64,000 nt of DNA, taken from the NCBI RefSeq assembly GCF_902168135.1, contig NZ_CABHOL010000028.1, positions 1 through 64,000 on the forward strand, given 5' to 3'. The stretch comes from an uncultured Fluviicola sp. GTDB taxonomy: Bacteria; Bacteroidota; Bacteroidia; Flavobacteriales_D; Crocinitomicaceae. The notes beneath the pieces were generated by a model. It saw nothing but the letters and a program-made list of their open reading frames with translations. It had not been told where the DNA came from and searched no databases. This document shows, piece after piece, positions 57,421 to 64,000 of this stretch (its first letter is position 1; each line of letters begins with the position of its first letter). The translations under genes were made by a program, and so were the position numbers.

Positions 57421-58733
57421 TTTTTTGATTTGGTTTCAGAACCCGCAGGCAGGTAGTAATTCGGAGGGAATCCGTTGATTTTTCGCCATAATTCATACCA
57501 AATAGGAACATTGTCGAGTAAAGTCATCGTTTTTACTGCAACTCCCATGCGCAATTCTTTTGGCCAGGGATGATCATTTTTATCGGGAGCAACCAGGACG
57601 CGGTATTTTCCGTTTGTTCCGACAAAATTATCTATTGCAACTACCTTTCCTCCGTAAGAACCATAACTCACCATGGGCCATCCTGAGAAAACAATTGCAG
57701 GCCATCCGTCGAACTGCAGGCGGACTTCATTACCCAGGTGGACCAATGGTAAATCTACCGGAGAAACAAACATCTCCACCGCAAAATCAGATAGATTCGG
57801 AACAATACTTACCAGTTCAGCGCCTTCTTTTACGGTTTCTCCCACACCGTTTTTTAGTGCTTTGGAAATGTATCCGTCCTGTGGTGCAGTCACGTAATAA
57901 TACCCGGACCGAATGCTGTAATTGCTGATCTGGTTTTGCATTTTCGTGACAGTTGCTTCCGTATCATATAAACTGGAAAGTGCGGTAGACTTTTCAGATT
58001 CGCTTTTCGCAATCTTGTCGCGGTAATCCGCATCAATGGACTGGATTTCAGTGATGGCATTAATCAATTCGTTGCGTGATGCGAGCAACTTATTTTCCAG
58101 GCTCACCACCTTTGCTTCCATTTCCTGTACTTTTAATCGTTTGTTTTCCAATTCAGTAAGGGATTTCAGGTTTTGACGGTGCAATTCTTCCGTTCGTTCG
58201 TATTGTTTGATCGCAATTTCAAGCTGCTTTTCGTTGGCTTTGTAATCCATGCTGTCTGAAGTTACTTTGAGCCGTGTTTGTCTTACCTTATTCTGTGCCT
58301 GCTGCAGCTTTAATGCGCGGTTATCAATCAATGCATCAATTTGTTTGTCGAGGGATTGTACTTTGGACATGTAAGATTCAGCACTGTTTTCTTTCGATCG
58401 CATAGCAGATTCCGTGCGCTCAATCAGTGCCGGGTCCATGTATTCACTCTTGATCTCGCTCAGGTAAACCAGGGTGTCACCCTTTTTCACGAATTGTCCT
58501 TCCCGGACATACCATTTTTCAATCCGTCCGCCAATAATGGAATGAACGGTTTGCGGGCGGTTATTTGGACTGAGAGCGGTAACGGTGCCGGGAGAATCAA
58601 TATTCTGGGTCCAGGGTAAAAACAGGATGATGAGCAGAATTCCGAAGAAGTAAATACTCAATCTTCGCCAACGCAGAGGTGTCTTTAATTTTTTGACCGT
58701 TTGAATGCAGGTGTAAGATTCGAATCGTTTCAT
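57417..58733 (-). CDS. HlyD family membrane fusion/periplasmic adaptor protein
   Basis: N-terminal TM; SIIGGRIEKWYVREGQFVKKGDTLVYLSEI; long coiled coil; VTAPQDGYISKALKNGVGETVKEGAELVSIVP. Confidence 0.92.
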   Translation of the reverse strand: MKRFESYTCIQTVKKLKTPLRWRRLSIYFFGILLIILFLPWTQNIDSPGTVTALSPNNRPQTVHSIIGGRIEKWYVREGQFVKKGDTLVYLSEIKSEYMDPALIERTESAMRSKENSAESYMSKVQSLDKQIDALIDNRALKLQQAQNKVRQTRLKVTSDSMDYKANEKQLEIAIKQYERTEELHRQNLKSLTELENKRLKVQEMEAKVVSLENKLLASRNELINAITEIQSIDADYRDKIAKSESEKSTALSSLYDTEATVTKMQNQISNYSIRSGYYYVTAPQDGYISKALKNGVGETVKEGAELVSIVPNLSDFAVEMFVSPVDLPLVHLGNEVRLQFDGWPAIVFSGWPMVSYGSYGGKVVAIDNFVGTNGKYRVLVAPDKNDHPWPKELRMGVAVKTMTLLDNVPIWYELWRKINGFPPNYYLPAGSETKSKK

Positions 58734-60352
58734 AGTCCTAAATCATTAAAATCGATAGTGTTCCAGTTTAAAAGAAGCGGGCTTTCAGTTGCTATTACAA
58801 GGGTTGCTTCCGGATTGTTTTTCCGTATAGCTTCAATCAGTTCCAATCGTCCATCAGTTGAAATCGGAGATCCGATGAAGGAAATAATCAACAGCTGTGG
58901 ATTGCTGGCAATAGCTCTTGCAATCAGTAAGCGATCGCGTTCCTCTTCCGATAAGAATTTGTCGGATTTACTGATCTTAAAGTCCAGGCCTTGTGGTTGT
59001 TCTTTGTACAAGTGAGTGAGTTTTACAAGGTTTAGGATATGAATTACCTGTTCTTCCGAAACCGTTTTTCTGCCGAATTGTACATTTTCAACCAGGGTTC
59101 CCTCAATTAGATGTGTTCCCTTGGCAAACCATCCGATCTGGTTGAACCCGGAGGTGAGCTGATTTCCGTTTGGAATGTGAAAGTTCCAGCGTGGAGTATA
59201 TTTTCCGTCAACGGTAGGGTCTATGAGTTGGCGCAGGAAGGTGTTGATCTTTAGTTGATTGCCTCCGGTTAACTGCGTGTTCTGTCCTTTCTCAATGCGG
59301 ACGACCGGTTTGATTTCAGATTGGTTTGCCGGGATCATTTCCATCGGGAATAGTTCGATCTCCTCATCCGTTGTGTTCTCTTCAAATGTTACCGGGATTT
59401 CCCTTACCTGTTCCAGTTTTTCAAGAGATGTGCATACATCATAAAGCGTTTCTAGCGACTGAATGATTTTTTCCACTGCTGCTAATAGTAACAGGATGAG
59501 TACTTCAGCTGCTACGAACTGCCCTAAATTAATTTGTTGTGAAATAACCAGGTAGCCCCCAAGCCCAAGAAGCGAAGCAACTATCAGGGCTTTGATAGCA
59601 ATCATCCAAATGAATTGTTTCCAAAGAATCTGGAAGTGATCTTCCCGGCTTTTTAGGTAGGAATTGGCATGTTCATCCAATCGGTTCAGGGAAAGGGTTT
59701 CATTCGGTATCAATCGAAAGCTCCAATCTGCTCGTGCAATTTCCTGCAGCCAGTAAGCACTGGCATATTTGTATTTGGATTCTCTTAAAGAAGTTTCCAA
59801 ACCTCTTTTAATAATCGGTCTAAAGATCAAAACAAGCAACCCGATCAGCAGGAAGCTGAATGCAATATAGAAAGGGTGGTAAAGCGATAAGACTAAAAGA
59901 CTGAAGGTAATTTGCAAAAGAGCCGAGGTGAAATCCAGCAATACTTTTGAAAATCCTTTTTGTAAACTGATGACATCAAAAAAACGATTCATGAGTTCTA
60001 CTGGAATTTTACCGGTAAGTGCCTGGCGATTGAACCGGGGGAAACGATGGGCAAAGTCAAAAGAATAACGAACGTAAATCCTTTGCTGGATGTTTTCGGT
60101 GATTCGCAATTGCATAATCTGCATTACTCCTGTTAGTACAACACCCGAAATTACGAGTAGCACAAGCAGTAGCCAGGAAGTAGTTATCTGACCACTTTGT
60201 ATAAAATGAATAACAGATTGAATACCAAGTGGTAAACTCAGACTCAGGATTCCGCTTACCACCGCATAAAAGTAAAGTGCTGAAATATCTGATTTTTCCA
60301 GTTTGAGCAGGTCACTCAAATGTTTCAAAGGATTAATAGCCGGTTTTTTCAT
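58730..60352 (-). CDS. ABC exporter-like protein with degenerate nucleotide-binding domain
   Basis: N-terminal exporter TMD (VVSGILSLSLPLGIQSVIHFIQSG); NBD shows LTGGNQLKINTF in place of Walker A, LSEEERDRLLIARAIASNPQLLIISFIGSP in place of signature/Walker B. Confidence 0.85.
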   Translation of the reverse strand: MKKPAINPLKHLSDLLKLEKSDISALYFYAVVSGILSLSLPLGIQSVIHFIQSGQITTSWLLLVLLVISGVVLTGVMQIMQLRITENIQQRIYVRYSFDFAHRFPRFNRQALTGKIPVELMNRFFDVISLQKGFSKVLLDFTSALLQITFSLLVLSLYHPFYIAFSFLLIGLLVLIFRPIIKRGLETSLRESKYKYASAYWLQEIARADWSFRLIPNETLSLNRLDEHANSYLKSREDHFQILWKQFIWMIAIKALIVASLLGLGGYLVISQQINLGQFVAAEVLILLLLAAVEKIIQSLETLYDVCTSLEKLEQVREIPVTFEENTTDEEIELFPMEMIPANQSEIKPVVRIEKGQNTQLTGGNQLKINTFLRQLIDPTVDGKYTPRWNFHIPNGNQLTSGFNQIGWFAKGTHLIEGTLVENVQFGRKTVSEEQVIHILNLVKLTHLYKEQPQGLDFKISKSDKFLSEEERDRLLIARAIASNPQLLIISFIGSPISTDGRLELIEAIRKNNPEATLVIATESPLLLNWNTIDFNDLGL

Positions 60353-61019
60353 TAGTTTGCAATGAAGAGGTTAATAAATGGAGATAAAATGAACCAATTG
60401 ATTCGTGATTTTTGCTTCTGTTTGTCAAACGCGGTAAATGATCCGCAAAAAAATGTTGTAAATGAGCACCTTCAATAATCGTTGTGATCAGCATATTCGG
60501 ATAAGGATAGTTCGGATTGATTTGATGGATGAGTTCTGCCAGGTATCCTACCAATTGCTTGTAGTTCTCAAACGCCCCGGTTTGATTGATACTGTCAACT
60601 TCTTTTGTTAACAGGGATTTCACCCCCTCTTGCTCGATGATTTCCTGCAATTTTGCTTCATCAATAAACGGAGTTCGCTGATCGTCTAAACTGCGTTCGA
60701 TTAATAATGAGATTGCTTTTTCCAATCGCTCGAAGCTTGTTTTTGAAGAAGTGATTTCGTGTTGAACACGGTAGTTCATCCAACCCCAGTACCAGGAAAA
60801 AAGAAAGAGAAGCAACTGCTGTTTGCTCTGGAAATAGCGATAAACACTGGCTTCCGTGCAACCGATAGATTCACTGAGCTTTTTGAAAGTAAAGCGTTCG
60901 AAACCGATTTCATGGATCAAAAGAATACTATGCTGAATGATAGAGAATCCCAGTTTTGTCTCCTGAGGATCCTTTAAATAAGTACACGTCGGTTGTGCAA
61001 TTTTAAACTGAATAATCAT
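60333..61019 (-). CDS. TetR family transcriptional regulator
   Basis: QHSILLIHEIGFERFTFKKLSESIGCTEASVYRYFQSKQQLLLFLF. Confidence 0.88.
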   Translation of the reverse strand: MIIQFKIAQPTCTYLKDPQETKLGFSIIQHSILLIHEIGFERFTFKKLSESIGCTEASVYRYFQSKQQLLLFLFSWYWGWMNYRVQHEITSSKTSFERLEKAISLLIERSLDDQRTPFIDEAKLQEIIEQEGVKSLLTKEVDSINQTGAFENYKQLVGYLAELIHQINPNYPYPNMLITTIIEGAHLQHFFADHLPRLTNRSKNHESIGSFYLHLLTSSLQTNEKTGY

Positions 61020-61094
61020 TTTGATAGTAATACTATTATTCGCGAATGTATTACTATTATTTTGAAAGGAAATGATGTTTAACATTTATTTGCA

Positions 61095-61943
61095 CTAAGG
61101 ATTACAAATGTCGCAATACATGGGATCCTCGAAGCGTTTGGAATGAGGGAATTCGACTATTTTCTCGTGCGAGCAGTTTGTACAATGGTAGATATGTGCC
61201 GAAGTTGACCGGGTAGCTGTCCCGCATTGAGCACACGGCAAACCGCCTTTTACCTTTGAAATCCAGAAACCGGGATAGCCGCAGGATGGGCATTCACTTT
61301 CGAGTTTGCGGACAAGGTTTTGAGTAGCCTGCTGAATCGCAAGCATTCGGGTAGGATTGTAAAGCGCTCTCATATCTGTTTCAATCCATAACTTACCGTT
61401 GGTCTGTAAATATTTCCTGACGCTGGTGAGTAAGTGCTCTTGTTGCGTGATTCCTTTTTCAATGCACGTATTTGCATGTTGTTGTCCCTTAAGAATTAAG
61501 CCGTGGGAGGGAAAGAGAGCTCTGTTTGCGAATTCAAGAGCTTCGTTTTCGGTGGTTATCTCCGTAGCGTCAAAATTGGTGTCGGTAGTGAGATAACTTG
61601 CTACAATTTCCAGCTGGTTCCTACGGTCTTGGAGTATGACCAGTTCTTCGTTGGCTTTGGCGAAAAATAAATGAGGATGCTGTCCGAACGAACCCTCATT
61701 GGCAATTACTAAATCGGCTCCCGAAAGATCAAAAGCCAGTTCGCATTTTAAACGCAGTGTGCCAAGTGGGTCTTGTTTTCGTTCGATTTCACCGGAAAAG
61801 GTTCCGAGTACATCGGTATTGATACCCGGAACAAGCCTGCAGTTTACCTGCAGGCTTTTCTCCATGATTGGCTGTATGACCGTTTCTTTTCCGTGCATGG
61901 TGGCAATTGCCAGGATGCGGTTCTTAAATAGTGTTGTTCCCAC
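61095..61943 (-). CDS. DUF6671-like protein with C-terminal zinc ribbons
   Basis: CPSCGYPGFWISKVKGGLPCAQCGTAT...YHCTNCSHEKIVEFPHSKRFEDPMYCDICNP. Confidence 0.75.
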   Translation of the reverse strand: MGTTLFKNRILAIATMHGKETVIQPIMEKSLQVNCRLVPGINTDVLGTFSGEIERKQDPLGTLRLKCELAFDLSGADLVIANEGSFGQHPHLFFAKANEELVILQDRRNQLEIVASYLTTDTNFDATEITTENEALEFANRALFPSHGLILKGQQHANTCIEKGITQQEHLLTSVRKYLQTNGKLWIETDMRALYNPTRMLAIQQATQNLVRKLESECPSCGYPGFWISKVKGGLPCAQCGTATRSTSAHIYHCTNCSHEKIVEFPHSKRFEDPMYCDICNP

Positions 61944-61948
61944 TGTAT

Positions 61949-62248
61949 TCAGGCATGTGTATTCAAGGAATTTGTTTCTTGAACGACTATGCCGATTGAT
62001 AGCGTGAAATCGACTTTATTGGATTTGTCAGAATCGGCAAGGAGTTGTTTGAGTTCCTCTTTTTGTTTTTTCAAATGCGCCATTTTTGCATTGCTTTCTT
62101 CTTTTGAGATGAAATGATTCCTTTCCCAGGCAATCATCTGTTGTTCGTTGTAAGTGTTTATCTGCTGTTCGAAGAACTTTAGTAAAAAGTGTCCGGCTTC
62201 TTCCAATGCCACTCCTTTTTCTGCAATGGTGATGTTTTTTGTTTTCAT
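61949..62248 (-). CDS. Small protein of unknown function
   Basis: 99-aa ORF between dabA-like and DUF6671-like genes, same strand, short gaps. Confidence 0.6.
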   Translation of the reverse strand: MKTKNITIAEKGVALEEAGHFLLKFFEQQINTYNEQQMIAWERNHFISKEESNAKMAHLKKQKEELKQLLADSDKSNKVDFTLSIGIVVQETNSLNTHA

Positions 62249-62269
62249 AGATATGGATTATATAATGGG

Positions 62270-64000
62270 TTATTCTGCTGATGATAATACAGGAATCTCT
62301 TCCGTGAAGGTTTGTTTATTGATGAATGATTTCCATTGAAGCTTCGAAACATACTGTTCGCTGACTGTACCTGCGTTGTCTAGTCGGAAAAGATGAATCC
62401 ATTTGTTGTCGAACAGGTTTCTCACTGAGGGGTGTTTTGCAAGGATTTTGTTGATCGCTTCGACCGGAGCATCGATGAAAACGTTCAAGCGTTGAGGAAG
62501 GTGCTCGAAATCGATTCCTGTATGAACGGATTGCAGGGGTAATCCTATTCGTAAATCACCGGATGATCCCTCAAGTACGCCGATTCCCGCCGTAACATTG
62601 TGAATGGTTTTGTCTCCTGCCCCGAATCGCTTGTTGTCTACTGTGCTGGCGTAATATTGTAAGTTGATCCAGGTTGTAACGATCATTGGTGCAGTGACAA
62701 TTGTTTCGAGTATTTTGAGATCGTGATCTTCCCGGAAATGATAGTCATGCAGGAATGTTTTTCCCTCCAGGTTCAGATTTTTAGTTTTGTCTCTGGGTGC
62801 GATTACAAAGGAGTTACATCCTGCCAGTCCCCACTCCGGCCTTACCTGGGCCCAGTCTTTGCTGCGATCCGGGAGGTTTTTGGCGCTTTGTTCAAGCGGA
62901 GAAGTCAGTCGATAACTTCGTTCTTTGCGCGTCAATTCCGAAGCAAGTGTAAGTTTTTCAGTTAATCTGTTGAATTCATTCCGGTGTGAGTCTGTTACCA
63001 GTTGTGCATTCAGGATCGAGATCTGATCGGTGGTTGTATCATGAAGTCCGGCCAGGAAAATAGTCTCTTCCGGAATTTCCACTCCTTTTGATCTCAATGC
63101 TTTTCGGACTTCCGGATTGTTGCAGATATTTGCAGCTACGAGGGCGTTAATATCTCCAGAATGTCCGCCGCAGGCCCCGCATTCCAGTCCTGCTGCATGC
63201 GGATTGTTTACCGAAGAAGAGCCATGTCCCACAAACAATACCATGGAAGCGAACCGCTTGCTTAACCCGGTTGTGTTTAGGGTTGCCAGCGCCATGTTCA
63301 CCTGGTCTTCAAATGGGAAATCGGAGAGGTCTATCTGGCGTTGAACGAGGTAATTTTCGCGGTAGCCTCTCTGAGCAGCTTTGGAGATTATACGTGTCAG
63401 GCGGAAGGAGTCGCTCACGAGCTTTGGAAGGAAGAACAATCCCAGCGAACTTACAAAACCGAAAGAACTGATGGCGCCTGATTTGAATCCTTTCACGGTT
63501 TCTTTTGTCTGGGTATCGACGTTTCTTTTTGTGTTTAGTTTCTCCCAAACTGTTTGATTGGCCGTTTCTTTCACCAGTGGCCCCGAAGGCAGCAGCACCG
63601 GGCATTGATTCACTGGGTTTGTTGCTCCTGCTGCCTGGTATTTGATTGGGAATCCGAAGAATCCTGCGAAGCCGATGGTTTGAATCTCCGGATCTGCAGA
63701 CTCCAGGTTTCGTCGGTAAACTTCTGACCGCACATCGATGCAAAATACAGTCTGTGCGAGCGGTTTTTTCCAGGTATTTGATGTCTGATTGGCGGCAAAC
63801 TTTTTTCGTAATTCACGCTGGCCGGCAAGTTCAAAAGCATGCTGCAAAATGCTTTGTGTCCGGAACGAACCTTCCGGATTTTCCAGTAAAAGTTTTTGTA
63901 CGGCATACTGGTTTTTCTGTCTCCAGAGTTCATCTACCCCCAGTTGTTGGTAGGCTCTCAGCAAGCAGAAATCCCAACTCAGAAGAATGGTGATGAATTG
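62270..64000 (-). CDS. dabA: DabA-type (DUF2309) probable inorganic carbon transporter subunit, N-terminus beyond window end
   Basis: [15 protein letters not shown] (C-x-D), [34 protein letters not shown]-type motif; frame open through 64000 ([19 protein letters not shown]). Confidence 0.9.
   Translation of the reverse strand, partial: [576 protein letters not shown]

Noticed and set aside
1-64000. tRNA or rRNA genes
   Set aside because: No cloverleaf/TpsiC GTTCRANNC pattern with matching anticodon arm or rRNA segment was recognised by eye; a tRNAscan run would be needed to exclude them.

Overview
The window looks like a Bacteroidota (Flavobacteriales-like) chromosome segment, judged from gene content, TAnnTTTG promoter elements and dcw gene order. 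Bases 1-12181 hold a seven-gene minus-strand island: two cytosine-5 DNA methyltransferases, an HNH nuclease, a MORC/MutL-type GHKL ATPase, a 1284-aa Z1-domain ATPase, a RecF/SMC-like ATPase and an AIPR protein truncated by the window edge. It belongs to the broad MORC/Z1/AIPR class of restriction and defence loci (related to Mza) but has a distinctive composition. Next comes the division and cell-wall (dcw) cluster mraZ-rsmH-ftsL-ftsI-murE-mraY-murD-(orphan ORF)-ftsW-murG-murC-ftsQ // ftsA-ftsZ-yqeY, split between ftsQ and ftsA by a NarL-type two-component system and a decayed gene. The rest is mostly housekeeping: ahcY, a GT22-like glycosyltransferase, ABC exporter, upp, HAD, DEAD helicase, DUF885, AraC/SDR, rlmB-like, OsmC and lipA. 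A TolC/HlyD/ABC operon follows in which the ABC nucleotide-binding domain looks catalytically dead. The window ends in a DabA-type (DUF2309) inorganic-carbon locus truncated by the edge. Several intergenic palindromic or short-repeat families are visible. All family calls come from reading motifs by eye; no database search was run.
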